A stretch of DNA of 64,000 bases from Propionigenium maris DSM 9537 (GCF_027925155.1 NZ_BSDY01000005.1:203848-267847); one strand, 5' to 3'; shown: positions 17,734 through 26,206, counted from the stretch's first letter. Numbers and translations: made by a program. The notes: generated from the letters alone by a model not told the origin.

Positions 17734-19131
17734 ATGTTTTTAAATGTATTGGGAATAATGTTGGATGAAAAACTCCAGGAAAAGATAAATGAGACCTTTG
17801 ACGGTGAGATAAAGTTTCTTCAGAGTATAGCAAAGTCCTTTGAGGAGATGAAGGAGAGCAAGTTTGATGCTGTTATTATAGAGGGAGACAGTCTTCAGGA
17901 TGAAACTATCGTGGATATAGTTAAAAAGGTAGTGGATATCCAAAAGAGGGTAATCCTTCTTGTGATAAGTGAGAACTCCAACCTCAGCGTAGTGGCAAAG
18001 AGTATCAAGGCAGGAGCCTATGACTATATGCTAAAGCCTGTGGAACCTGAAACAGTGGTTAAAACCATAGAGAAGGCCATAAGGGACCAGAAGCTTAAGG
18101 CTGAAAAGGTGGACAAGAACAGAAGTATGGGATCGAGACTTATTGGTCACACCAGGGAAATCGTAGAGGTATATAAGAGGATCGGTAAGGTGGCCAGCAG
18201 CAGGGTACCAGTTCTTGTTAAGGGAGAGAAGGGAACTGGAAAAAACAGTGTGGCCAATGCTATCCACAGGTTCAGTGACTTCAGCGATAAGCCCTTTGTA
18301 AGTGTAAACTGTACAGCCTTCCAGGATGAACTTCTTGAGAGAAAGCTTTTTGGTTATGAGAAGGGAGCCTTTCCCGGTGCCCTCTACGACCATGTGGGGG
18401 AGTTTGAAAAGGCAGACGGGGGAACCCTTCACCTAGGAAATATAGAGTCTCTGAGTCTTGATATGCAGGCAAAGCTTCTTGGGTTTTTACAGGAGGGGGA
18501 GCTTGTAAGACTGGGAGGATCTAAGCTTATAAAGATAGATGTTCGTCTTATTGTTACTACAAGTGAGAATCTGGATGAACTCATAGCCAACGATAAGTTC
18601 ATAGAGGAGCTATACGACAGACTTAAGATTCTTGAGATAGAGATTCCGCCAATAAGAGAGAGAAAAGCGGATATCCCATTTATTATAGACCACAATATAA
18701 GTAAGTATAATGAGGAGTTCAGTAAGTCGGTAAGGGGAGTATCCAAGCCGGCTATGAAGAAGATCATGAGATATGACTGGCCCGGAAATGTAAGGGAACT
18801 AAAGAATGCCATAAGGTCAGCCATAGCCCTTTGCAGGGGAAGTTCAATCCTTATAGAGGACCTTCCAAGCAATGTAATAGGAGCTAAGATCACCAAGAGA
18901 AGGGGAGATATCCAGGACTGGATCCTGGCCGACTGGATCGAGGGAGAGATAGCTATCCTCAAGGGGAACAGCCAGAAGGACTACTATGGAAATATAGTGG
19001 CAAGGGTAGAGAGGGAGCTAATAAGACAGGTTCTTGAGATTACCAATGGAAAGAAGGTAGAGGCAGCTGAGATCCTGGGGATCACAAGAAACACCCTGAG
19101 AACTAAGATGAACAACTACAACCTGGAGTAA
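17734..19131 (+). CDS. degenerate NtrC-family AAA+ transcriptional regulator
   Basis: A 465-residue protein laid out as receiver-like domain (1-125), AAA+ domain (about 140-370) and Fis-type helix-turn-helix (about 420-465, AAEILGITRNTLRTKMNNY). Key residues are altered. The receiver has no clear phospho-acceptor Asp (VIIEGDS where LLDxxMP is usual). The Walker A is GEKGTGKNS at 164-172. The sigma-54 contact loop GAFTGA reads GAFPGA at 211-216, and the Walker B DE pair is Gly235-Asn236. The Arg-finger YDRL and sensor II WPGNVREL remain. It may bind DNA without ATP-driven sigma-54 activation. ATG at 17734 fits AAGGGG; it touches tonB, so it may regulate this operon. Confidence 0.88.
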   Translation: MFLNVLGIMLDEKLQEKINETFDGEIKFLQSIAKSFEEMKESKFDAVIIEGDSLQDETIVDIVKKVVDIQKRVILLVISENSNLSVVAKSIKAGAYDYMLKPVEPETVVKTIEKAIRDQKLKAEKVDKNRSMGSRLIGHTREIVEVYKRIGKVASSRVPVLVKGEKGTGKNSVANAIHRFSDFSDKPFVSVNCTAFQDELLERKLFGYEKGAFPGALYDHVGEFEKADGGTLHLGNIESLSLDMQAKLLGFLQEGELVRLGGSKLIKIDVRLIVTTSENLDELIANDKFIEELYDRLKILEIEIPPIRERKADIPFIIDHNISKYNEEFSKSVRGVSKPAMKKIMRYDWPGNVRELKNAIRSAIALCRGSSILIEDLPSNVIGAKITKRRGDIQDWILADWIEGEIAILKGNSQKDYYGNIVARVERELIRQVLEITNGKKVEAAEILGITRNTLRTKMNNYNLE

Positions 19132-19158
19132 TCCATCAAAATAAGATAGAAAATTTAA

Positions 19159-19258
19159 TTACCACGGAGTGTTACAGTCTTATATTTTGTAGCATTTCGT
19201 GGTAAAATAATGTTCTAGGCATAATTAAGAGATCAATGATTGATCCTTTAATTATGTC
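19159..19258 (+). promoter_or_regulatory. two long hairpins upstream of dnaX
   Basis: The first hairpin has an 18-position stem beginning TTACCACG (19159-19166) / CGTGGTAA (19198-19205), with G-U pairs in the inner half. The second is nearly palindromic over 19218-19258, with core GATCAAT (19231-19237) / ATTGATC (19239-19245) and outer arm CATAATTAA / TTAATTATG. Neither has a T tract long enough for a clear terminator. They could be RNA structures in the dnaX leader or protein-binding palindromes. Confidence 0.55.
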
Positions 19259-19285
19259 ATAGACCCCATCAACTAGGAGGATAAG

Positions 19286-20749
19286 ATGCATCAGACTTTA
19301 TATAGAAAATACAGACCTGCTGACTTTAGTGAAGTGGCAGGAGAGCAAAGTATAATTAAAACAATAAAAAACTCCCTGAAGGACAATAAGATGTCCCATG
19401 CCTACCTCTTTACTGGTCCAAGAGGAGTGGGTAAGACTACAACAGCAAGACTTATAGCCAAGGGGCTGAACTGTCTTACAAATGGTATTACAGATGAACC
19501 ATGCAATACCTGTGAAAACTGTGTGGCGATAAGCGAGGGAACATTTATAGATATGATAGAGATCGATGCAGCTTCCAACAGAGGTATCGATGAGATCAGA
19601 GGACTGAAGGATAAGATAAACTACAGACCTGCCAAGGGAAGAAAAAAGGTATATATAATAGATGAGGTACACATGCTTACAAGGGAGGCCTTCAATGCTA
19701 TACTGAAAACCCTAGAGGAGCCGCCATCACATGTAATCTTTATCCTAGCAACAACTGAGCCAGAGAAGATCCTTCCTACAATTATTTCCAGGTGTCAAAG
19801 ATACGACTTTAAGCCGCTTTCTTATAAGGATTCAGTGGATCACCTGAAGAAGATAGCCAAGGCTGAGGAGGTAATGATAGATGAGGCCAGCCTGAAGCTT
19901 GTCTATGAAAAATCCGGGGGAAGTATGAGAGACGCCATCTCTATCCTGGAGAAGCTTATCTCCAGCTGCTACGGGGAGGATATAAGCCTTGAGAAAGCCC
20001 AGGAGGCTCTGGGAGTAATACCAGAGGATCTTATGATAGACTTTATGAAGATACTGGATGAGAGGGATCTGCAGAGGGGAATGGAGTTCTTGGATACCCT
20101 TTGGGAGGAATCTCTCAACGTGGAGACCTTCTTTAAGGACCTGGCAGGCTATGTAAAGACAAAGCTTATTGCCCAGGAGATAGAGGGAGAGAAGGGGCTA
20201 AAATTAATAGGGGACATATTCGACACCCTTACTAAGTTTAAGTTTGAAGAGGATAAGAGGCTTCTTGGATATGTAATCCTCAATAAAAACCTTATCGAGG
20301 GAAGACCTGTAGTAACTACCGAGGTTGTCTATAGGGAGGTAAGTAAACCTGTGGAAACAGAAGGTGCCCCAGGGGAAGCACCTAAGGAGGCAGCAGCTCC
20401 AGTGGAGATAGGGGTAACCATCGAGGAGATAAAGAGGGTATGGCCTGAGGCTGTGACCATGGCCAGAAGGGGAAAGATAACTATGGCAGCTTTCCTAGCT
20501 GAGGCCAGACCAGTGAGGGTTGAAAAGAATATTATCTTTGTAGGATTTTCTCCAGAAAACGCCTTCCACAAGGATAAGATGGAGGAAGCAGAGAACAACA
20601 AATACCTTCAAAATGCCCTGAGAGGACTTGTACATCCGTCTATAGAAGTGAAGTATGAGATCATCGGAGAGAGAAGGGTAGAGAAGAGAGAGGAAAATGT
20701 AAGTTTTGCCGACAAGGTAGTGGAGTTCTTTGACGGGGAGCTTATCTAG
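19286..20749 (+). CDS. dnaX: DNA polymerase III gamma/tau subunit
   Basis: Clamp-loader ATPase that opens the beta clamp. The 487-residue product has Walker A GPRGVGKTT at 44-52 and a zinc module with Cys63, Cys73, Cys76 and Cys79. DEVHMLTREAFNAILKTLEEPP follows as Walker B, and SRCQRYDFKP as sensor/arginine finger. Domain III ends near residue 340. The C-terminal region has a short Ala/Glu/Pro linker and a 130-residue tail, so it is a compact tau form. I saw no obvious A-rich slippage heptamer that would give a shorter gamma. AGGAGG precedes the ATG. Confidence 0.95.
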   Translation: MHQTLYRKYRPADFSEVAGEQSIIKTIKNSLKDNKMSHAYLFTGPRGVGKTTTARLIAKGLNCLTNGITDEPCNTCENCVAISEGTFIDMIEIDAASNRGIDEIRGLKDKINYRPAKGRKKVYIIDEVHMLTREAFNAILKTLEEPPSHVIFILATTEPEKILPTIISRCQRYDFKPLSYKDSVDHLKKIAKAEEVMIDEASLKLVYEKSGGSMRDAISILEKLISSCYGEDISLEKAQEALGVIPEDLMIDFMKILDERDLQRGMEFLDTLWEESLNVETFFKDLAGYVKTKLIAQEIEGEKGLKLIGDIFDTLTKFKFEEDKRLLGYVILNKNLIEGRPVVTTEVVYREVSKPVETEGAPGEAPKEAAAPVEIGVTIEEIKRVWPEAVTMARRGKITMAAFLAEARPVRVEKNIIFVGFSPENAFHKDKMEEAENNKYLQNALRGLVHPSIEVKYEIIGERRVEKREENVSFADKVVEFFDGELI

Positions 20750-20761
20750 TTCCTTTGAGGG

Positions 20762-20795
20762 ATAGAGGTGTAGTTAGCGGACACCTCTATTTTAT
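20762..20795 (+). terminator. dnaX terminator
   Basis: Perfect 10-bp stem ATAGAGGTGT (20762-20771) / ACACCTCTAT (20781-20790) followed by TTTTATT. Confidence 0.85.
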
Positions 20796-20810
20796 TAGGG
20801 GGAAGCTGTG

Positions 20811-20839
20811 TTAACAAAATGTGAGAAATATGATATAAT
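20811..20839 (+). promoter_or_regulatory. promoter of the yybS-rplI-dnaB unit
   Basis: TTAACA (20811-20816) and consensus TATAAT (20834-20839), spacer 17. Confidence 0.7.
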
Positions 20840-20878
20840 ATCACAAGTATAAGCACAGTTATATGAAAGGAGAAATAT

Positions 20879-21679
20879 ATGATATTAGCAATAGCAGGTA
20901 TAATAAGTTTGTTTATCTTGGCTTTTATGGTACCATTCCTGTCCTTTTTACTACCAGTATATAAGATAAAAAAGATGGAGAGGCTGGACGGAAGAAGGAA
21001 GCTCATTGCAAACTTAGCTGCCATGGGAATAATATCTATTGTGGATCTGAGGTTACTTCCATTTTATATAGGAATATTCTTAGTAATCGAGACTCTCTAC
21101 TACTACTTTAAAAAGGTTAAACCAGAGGTTGCTATATTTGACAGGATTATGATATCCACAAGTATTGTAACGGTATTTACCATAGGTCTGACCCTACTTT
21201 TAGTAGGCAATGTAACGGAGATGCTTGAAGTAAATAAGGCTATGTATATGAAGGTTATGGATCTAGATACCAGAGAAGCCAATGAGATATTTCAGTTACT
21301 GAAGGAAAACTCTATCTTTATAGTATTTATCTACTCCTTTATATGTAACTATCTTACATACTTTACACTGGAGTCTAAAACTTACAGAGGTTGGGATATG
21401 TCCTATAAATGGATACTCCTATACATAGTTACATTCTTTGCCACAACTGTAGGTAAGATAGATAACTTCTATGTGGATAATATCTTCAATATAAGTAAAC
21501 TTATATATGTAGTATTTGGAGTTAAGGTAATCTATACTATCCTGAGGGGAAGAGCTAACAGATTCAGAGGGCTTGCTAAGATGACAGCAGTACTTACAGC
21601 GGCAACCTTTCCAACAGTGGTATTCCTTCTGGGAGCATTAAAGAGTTTTAATATAAAACTAAGTATACAAAAAAAATAG
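20879..21679 (+). CDS. YybS-like (DUF2232) polytopic membrane protein
   Basis: A 266-residue protein with about seven hydrophobic segments: the first near 1-28, others near 45-75, 88-110, 145-165, 175-195, 205-220 and 232-255. The sequence itself is weakly conserved. The assignment to the YybS/DUF2232 group rests on topology, size and position directly before rplI and dnaB, the same place YybS occupies in Firmicutes. The gdpP (yybT) gene normally between yybS and rplI is missing. Function unknown. Confidence 0.65.
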   Translation: MILAIAGIISLFILAFMVPFLSFLLPVYKIKKMERLDGRRKLIANLAAMGIISIVDLRLLPFYIGIFLVIETLYYYFKKVKPEVAIFDRIMISTSIVTVFTIGLTLLLVGNVTEMLEVNKAMYMKVMDLDTREANEIFQLLKENSIFIVFIYSFICNYLTYFTLESKTYRGWDMSYKWILLYIVTFFATTVGKIDNFYVDNIFNISKLIYVVFGVKVIYTILRGRANRFRGLAKMTAVLTAATFPTVVFLLGALKSFNIKLSIQKK

Positions 21680-21696
21680 ATTTGGGGGATGATGAT

Positions 21697-22143
21697 ATGG
21701 CAAAAGTAAAAGTAATACTGACACAAGATGTAGCAGGACAAGGAAGAAAAGGAGAGATCGTAAACGTTTCTGAGGGTTATGCAAAGAACTTCATCCTAAA
21801 ATTAAACAAGGGAATCATCGCTACCGATGAAGAATTAAAAAAACTTGATAAGAAGAAGCAGAAAGCTGAGGCTAAGAAGGAAGAGGAGAGAGTAAAGGCT
21901 GTAGCTCTTAAGGAAGAGATAGAGAAGAAGACTCTTACTATGGACGTAAAGGCAGGAGCAAATGGGAAGATATTTGGATCTGTAACAACTAAGGAGATCT
22001 CAGCAGCTCTTGAGAAGGAATTTGGATATAAGATTGATAAGAAGAAGATAGAGGCAAACATCAAGACAACTGGGGAGCACAAGGTTACTTTAAAGCTTCA
22101 CACAGATGTAAAAGCTGAGTTAAAGCTTATTGCCAAAGGTTAA
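21697..22143 (+). CDS. rplI: 50S ribosomal protein L9
   Basis: Large-subunit protein that binds 23S rRNA near the L1 stalk with two globular domains joined by a long helix. At 148 residues it has full length. The N-terminal domain reads MAKVKVILTQDVAGQGRKGEIVNVSEGYAKNFI. A Lys/Glu-rich connecting helix (about 45-80) leads to the C-terminal domain with GANGKIFGSVTTKEISAAL and the final GEHKVTLKLH block. ATG at 21697 has a GGGGGA SD; an ATG at 21682 would add five residues that no L9 has. Confidence 0.97.
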   Translation: MAKVKVILTQDVAGQGRKGEIVNVSEGYAKNFILKLNKGIIATDEELKKLDKKKQKAEAKKEEERVKAVALKEEIEKKTLTMDVKAGANGKIFGSVTTKEISAALEKEFGYKIDKKKIEANIKTTGEHKVTLKLHTDVKAELKLIAKG

Positions 22144-22153
22144 GGAGAAAAAT

Positions 22154-23491
22154 ATGCAGAATTTAGAAAATTTAAAGAAGGTACCAAGCAGTTTGGAAGC
22201 AGAAAAATCCGTATTGGGAGGAATCCTTCTAAAGCCCGATGCACTTGGTGATGTGGTTGAGGTACTTACTCCTTCTGAATTCTATAAAGCAGCCCATAGA
22301 AATATATATGAGGCCATGATAGAGTGTTACAACAATGGGGAAGTTATCGACCCCATTGTTTTAATTGAGAAGCTAAAAAAGATGGAGAAGTACGAGGAAA
22401 GCGGAAGGGAGCAGGTAATCTATGAGATTGCTGAAGCAGTCCCAACAGCAGCCAACCTGATCAGCTATGCAAAGATAGTAAAGGAAAAAGCTACCCTAAG
22501 AAGGTTAGGGGATATAGGTACAAAGATAGTTGAGATGTCCTATGAGGGATATGAGGAAGTAGACAGTATCCTGGACAAGGCAGAGGGAATGATATTCAAG
22601 ATCTCTGAAAGCAAGGAGAGCAAGGATGTAGTTAATCTGAAGGACATTATGAGTGAGGAGTTTGAGAGACTGGAGACGGTTTATCAGAACAAGGGAGTGG
22701 CCACAGGAATATCTTCTGGGTTTACTCACTTTGATGATATGACCAGTGGATTCCACCCTTCAGACCTTGTAATACTGGCTGCAAGACCATCTATGGGTAA
22801 GACAGCCTTTGCGCTGAACCTGGCCCTGAATGCTGCTATGAACGAAAACCAGGGAGTTCTTGTGTTCAGTCTGGAGATGTCCAGTGCACAGCTGCTGCAG
22901 AGACTTCTTGCTATACAGGCAGGTATAGGTCTGCAGAAGCTAAGAAACGGATTCCTAGCTGAGGATGAGTGGGGAAGGATAGGTATAGCAAGTGGAAAGC
23001 TGTCCAACTCAGAGATAAATATAGCAGATGTTCCCAATGTAACGGTACTGGAGATAAGAGCCATGGCTCGTAGACTGAAGGCAGCTGGAAAGCTGGATAT
23101 GATACTTATCGACTATCTGCAGCTTATCAGTGGTGCAGGTAAAAATGAGAGTAGACAGCAGGAGATATCTGATATCTCAAGAGCTCTTAAGGGGATAGCA
23201 AGGGAGCTGAATGTTCCTGTAATTGCCCTTTCACAGCTGTCCCGTGCTACTGAACAAAGAGCAGACAGAAGACCAATGCTATCCGACCTGAGAGACTCAG
23301 GTGCCATCGAGCAGGATGCGGATATGGTAGTATTCCTATATAGAGATGATTACTACAATGAAGATAGTGAATTTAAAGGAATATCCGAGGTTATTATAGG
23401 TAAGCAGAGAAATGGTCCCGTGGGAACAGTTAAACTTAACTTCCTTCACGAGCAGACTAAGTTTACAAATTATACAGGACAAATAGATTAA
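22154..23491 (+). CDS. dnaB: replicative DNA helicase DnaB (DnaC)
   Basis: Hexameric 5'-3' helicase that unwinds DNA at the fork. The 445-residue product has the N-terminal primase-contact domain (VPSSLEAEKSVLGGIL...). The RecA-like motor domain follows, with GFHPSDLVILAARPSMGKTAFALN (Walker A), LVFSLEMSSAQLLQRL and LDMILIDYLQLIS (Walker B). ISRALKGIARELNVPVIALSQLSR and DLRDSGAIEQDADMVVFLYRDDYY complete it. ATG at 22154 fits AAGGAG at 22142-22147; the rplI stop codon lies just before it, so the two are probably translated together. Confidence 0.97.
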   Translation: MQNLENLKKVPSSLEAEKSVLGGILLKPDALGDVVEVLTPSEFYKAAHRNIYEAMIECYNNGEVIDPIVLIEKLKKMEKYEESGREQVIYEIAEAVPTAANLISYAKIVKEKATLRRLGDIGTKIVEMSYEGYEEVDSILDKAEGMIFKISESKESKDVVNLKDIMSEEFERLETVYQNKGVATGISSGFTHFDDMTSGFHPSDLVILAARPSMGKTAFALNLALNAAMNENQGVLVFSLEMSSAQLLQRLLAIQAGIGLQKLRNGFLAEDEWGRIGIASGKLSNSEINIADVPNVTVLEIRAMARRLKAAGKLDMILIDYLQLISGAGKNESRQQEISDISRALKGIARELNVPVIALSQLSRATEQRADRRPMLSDLRDSGAIEQDADMVVFLYRDDYYNEDSEFKGISEVIIGKQRNGPVGTVKLNFLHEQTKFTNYTGQID

Positions 23492-23811
23492 TAAAGCAAC
23501 GTGATGTTGTATCCATTGTGGAGTTTAAAATTTAATCAATAATAAAATTGGAGCTAACAGCTCCCTTTTTATTGCTTAAGGGAAGTATTCAAGTTTAATA
23601 CTTCCTTTAAGTGATAAAAGGATGATTAACTTAAGCCTTTATCACTTATAAGGATAAAGCAAATTGAAGGTAGAAAGATTTTAATCAAAAGTCTTTATCC
23701 TAATTTGACATTAAGAAACCCTATAATTAGACTTTAAACTAGTCTGTAAAAACGATGAAATTATGAAGGTGCAAGTAATTCATAGGATTTTTTAAGGAGA
23801 TGATTTAATCA
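23492..23811 (+). promoter_or_regulatory. dnaB-U32 intergenic region with hairpin array
   Basis: This 320-base gap holds a dnaB terminator (23550-23570) and then three further stems: 23578-23589/23597-23608 (12 bp, one G-U), 23608-23618/23638-23648 (11 bp) and 23651-23659/23693-23701 (9 bp). The arms of stems two and three share GATAAA/TTTATC, so they could form alternative pairs. The last 90 bases match the region before the second U32 gene, including GGTGCAAGTAATT. No ORF or tRNA is seen. Confidence 0.55.
23550..23570 (+). terminator. dnaB terminator
   Basis: GGAGCT (23550-23555) / AGCTCC (23559-23564) followed by CTTTTT. The sequence after it resembles the head of the dispersed repeat family. 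Confidence 0.8.
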
Positions 23812-25050
23812 ATGAAGAGAGCAGAACTACTAGCTCCAGCTGGTAACATGGAAAAGATGAAGATGGCATTCCACTACGGTGCTGACGCTGTGTATCTGGG
23901 GGGCAAGGTGTTTAACCTAAGAGCCGGTTCACATAACTTTACAGAGGAAGAGCTAAGGGAAGCAGTAAGGTATGCCCATGATAGAGATAAAACTGTATGG
24001 GTAACATTAAATATAATCCCACATGATCACGAAACAGCAGGTCTGGCTGAATATGTAAAATTCTTAGATGAGATAGGTGTAGACGGTGTAATTGTAGCAG
24101 ACCTAGGAGTATTTCAGATAGTACAGGAAAACTCAAACCTGGCTATTAGTGTGTCTACTCAGTCCAGTAACACCAACTGGAGATCAGTAAAGATGTGGCA
24201 TGAGATGGGAGCAAAGAGAGTGGTACTTGCCAGAGAAAATACTCTGGAAAATATAGCTCTAATTAGAGAAAAGGTACCTGGTATTGAGATAGAGGTATTT
24301 ATCCACGGGGCAATGTGTATGTCGGTATCTGGAAGGTGTCTGCTAAGTAACTATATGACAGCCAGAGATGCCAACAGAGGAGACTGTGCCCAGTCATGTA
24401 GATGGAAGTACTCTATAGTAGAGGGTGGTAAGGACAATGAAGGTGACTATAAAGAGGTATTAGATGGTGATGAACCTACTCATATTTTTAGCTCAAAGGA
24501 CCTTTGTACAATAGAAATAATAGATAAGATACTAGATCTTGGAGTTGACTCACTTAAGATAGAGGGAAGGATGAAGGGGATCTACTATGTATCCAATGTA
24601 GTAAGGTCTTATAGAGAAGCATTGGACAGCTACTATAGTGGTAGCTATAAGTATGATGAGAAGTGGCTAAGAGAGCTAGAAACTATCTCACATAGAAAAT
24701 ATACTACAGGATTTTATTTTGGTCAGCCAGATTCAGATGCTCAAAACTATAATAACAGAAACTCATATAGTCAGAGTCATCAGCTAGTGGCTAAGGTTGT
24801 AGAAAAAGTAGATGAAAACACATATATCCTAGCTGTAAGAAACAGAATATTCTCTGGGGAGGAACTGGAGGTAATTAGTAATACAGGGGAACCTAAGATA
24901 ATAACTCTACCTACAATGACTCAGATAAAGGGTAACTTCGAAGAAGAGGTAGAGGTATCTCATCCAAATACTACTGTAAGAATAACTCTAAATACCGATA
25001 TAAGTGAGTTAGATATGGTAAGAAGAGTACTTCCTGAAGAGAAAGAGTAG
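23812..25050 (+). CDS. U32 family protein, probable tRNA hydroxylation (TrhP-like)
   Basis: Called peptidase U32, but characterised relatives (TrhP, RlhA, UbiU/UbiV) are iron-sulfur proteins in RNA or ubiquinone hydroxylation. The 412-residue product has the TIM-barrel start ELLAPAGNMEKMKMAFHYGADAVYLGG and the full four-cysteine cluster set Cys169, Cys176, Cys192 and Cys196 (MCMSVSGRC ... RGDCAQSCRW). DLCTIE and SLKIEGRMK motifs follow, with a C-terminal beta domain (about 315-412). It most resembles TrhP, which makes 5-hydroxyuridine at tRNA position 34; substrate is inferred. AAGGAG lies rather far (about 12 bases) before the ATG. Confidence 0.88.
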   Translation: MKRAELLAPAGNMEKMKMAFHYGADAVYLGGKVFNLRAGSHNFTEEELREAVRYAHDRDKTVWVTLNIIPHDHETAGLAEYVKFLDEIGVDGVIVADLGVFQIVQENSNLAISVSTQSSNTNWRSVKMWHEMGAKRVVLARENTLENIALIREKVPGIEIEVFIHGAMCMSVSGRCLLSNYMTARDANRGDCAQSCRWKYSIVEGGKDNEGDYKEVLDGDEPTHIFSSKDLCTIEIIDKILDLGVDSLKIEGRMKGIYYVSNVVRSYREALDSYYSGSYKYDEKWLRELETISHRKYTTGFYFGQPDSDAQNYNNRNSYSQSHQLVAKVVEKVDENTYILAVRNRIFSGEELEVISNTGEPKIITLPTMTQIKGNFEEEVEVSHPNTTVRITLNTDISELDMVRRVLPEEKE

Positions 25051-25148
25051 TTAATCTGTTGTAAAAGTATTTAGACTTTATAATTTGAATGAAAAAATGT
25101 GTAGCATAAAGGTGCAAGTAATTTGTGTAACTTTTAAGGAGATGCAAA

Positions 25149-26078
25149 ATGAAAAGAGCAAGAATAAATGCCCCAGCTGGGGATATGAATAAATTGAAGA
25201 TAGCGTTAAAAGCTGGAGCAGACAGTGTCCTAGTAGGTGGAGAAGGGTATAATATAAAGACTACTTCACATAGTTTTACAAGGGATGAACTAAAGGAAGC
25301 AGTGGACTACACTCACTCTTTAGGTAAGGAACTATGGGTAACCCTGGATATGATTCCTACAAATAAAGAGCTAGAAGGGTTGGATACCTATGTGAAGTTC
25401 TTAGATGAGATAGGAATAGATGGAGTACTCATATCTGATCTAGGAGTATTTCAGGTAGTAAGAGATTACTCGGACCTAAAGATCAGTGTGTCAACCCAGT
25501 CTAGTAATACCAACTGGAGATCAGTAAAGATGTGGTATGGACTAGGAGCAAGAAGAGTAGTCTTAGCCAGAGAGATCTCAATAAAGAATGTAGCTGAGAT
25601 AAGAGAAAGAGTGCCTGAAATGGAGATAGAGATCCATACCCACGGAGCAATGTGTATGGCTAGTTCAGGTAGAAGCCTGTTGAGCAGCTACATGTCTACA
25701 AAGGAAGTAACAAAATCAGCGGATGAAAACTGGAAGTTTTCTATAGAGGAACAGACAAGACCTGGAGAGTATATGCCTGTATATGAGGATGAGCATGGTA
25801 CTCATATCTTCCATTCTAGAGATTTATGTACTATAGAGTACCTAGATAGAATATTAGAACTAGAAGTAGATTCTTTAAATATAGAGGGAAGGATGATGGA
25901 GGAAGATTATCTGGAAACCTCAGTGAGAGTTTACAGGGAAGCTTTAGAGAGCTACTACTCTGGTAACTATGAGTATAAGGAGGAGTGGCTGAAGGAACTA
26001 CAAGAGGCAGCTCCAAGAAAGTATACTGCAGGATTTTACTTTGTAAATCCCGGAGAGAAGACAAAGGACTACGAATAG
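25149..26078 (+). CDS. truncated U32 paralogue lacking most cluster cysteines
   Basis: A 309-residue paralogue of the preceding gene, about half identical by eye over its whole length, with long shared blocks such as ISVSTQSSNTNWRSVKMW. It ends before the C-terminal beta domain. The cluster cysteines are mostly gone: MCM is kept, but GRC became GRS and the GDCAQSC segment became KSADENW. Other conserved blocks (HGAMCM, SRDLCTIE, NIEGRM) remain, and the reading frame and SD (AAGGAG) are intact, so it is not simply decaying. It could be a non-catalytic partner of the upstream protein; B. subtilis also has a short-long U32 pair. Confidence 0.85.
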   Translation: MKRARINAPAGDMNKLKIALKAGADSVLVGGEGYNIKTTSHSFTRDELKEAVDYTHSLGKELWVTLDMIPTNKELEGLDTYVKFLDEIGIDGVLISDLGVFQVVRDYSDLKISVSTQSSNTNWRSVKMWYGLGARRVVLAREISIKNVAEIRERVPEMEIEIHTHGAMCMASSGRSLLSSYMSTKEVTKSADENWKFSIEEQTRPGEYMPVYEDEHGTHIFHSRDLCTIEYLDRILELEVDSLNIEGRMMEEDYLETSVRVYREALESYYSGNYEYKEEWLKELQEAAPRKYTAGFYFVNPGEKTKDYE

Positions 26079-26090
26079 ATAAAATAAAAA

Positions 26091-26115
26091 AGATGGAGAA
26101 ATCCATCTTTTTTTT
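26091..26115 (+). terminator. terminator of the U32 pair
   Basis: AGATGG (26091-26096) / CCATCT (26102-26107) with T8 on the plus strand and an A run upstream, so possibly bidirectional. Confidence 0.85.
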
Positions 26116-26205
26116 ATTGTTAAGGAAAGCATAGAATTTATAAAAAGTTTCTTGAAGTAGCCGGTGCTCCTTTTGATTATTGGGGTGCAACGTCACGTTG
26201 CTTTT
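26108..26205 (+). repeat. dispersed intergenic repeat, copy A
   Basis: The head TTATTGTTAAGGAAAGCATA and the following GAATTTATAAAA match copies at 36163 and 52260. It ends in the hairpin GCAACG (26187-26192) / CGTTGC (26196-26201) plus TTTT. It lies between convergent genes, two bases before the stop codon of the minus-strand neighbour. The middle hairpin of the other copies is degenerate here. Confidence 0.75.
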
Positions 26206-26206
26206 A

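Noticed and set aside
19140..19285. SRP RNA (4.5S) upstream of dnaX
   Set aside because: The position is typical, but the conserved GGAA tetraloop region and GC-rich helix 8 are missing.
23705..23727. TTGACA and TATAAT before the first U32 gene as a promoter
   Set aside because: Both hexamers are good, but only 11 bases separate them, too close for a sigma-70 promoter.
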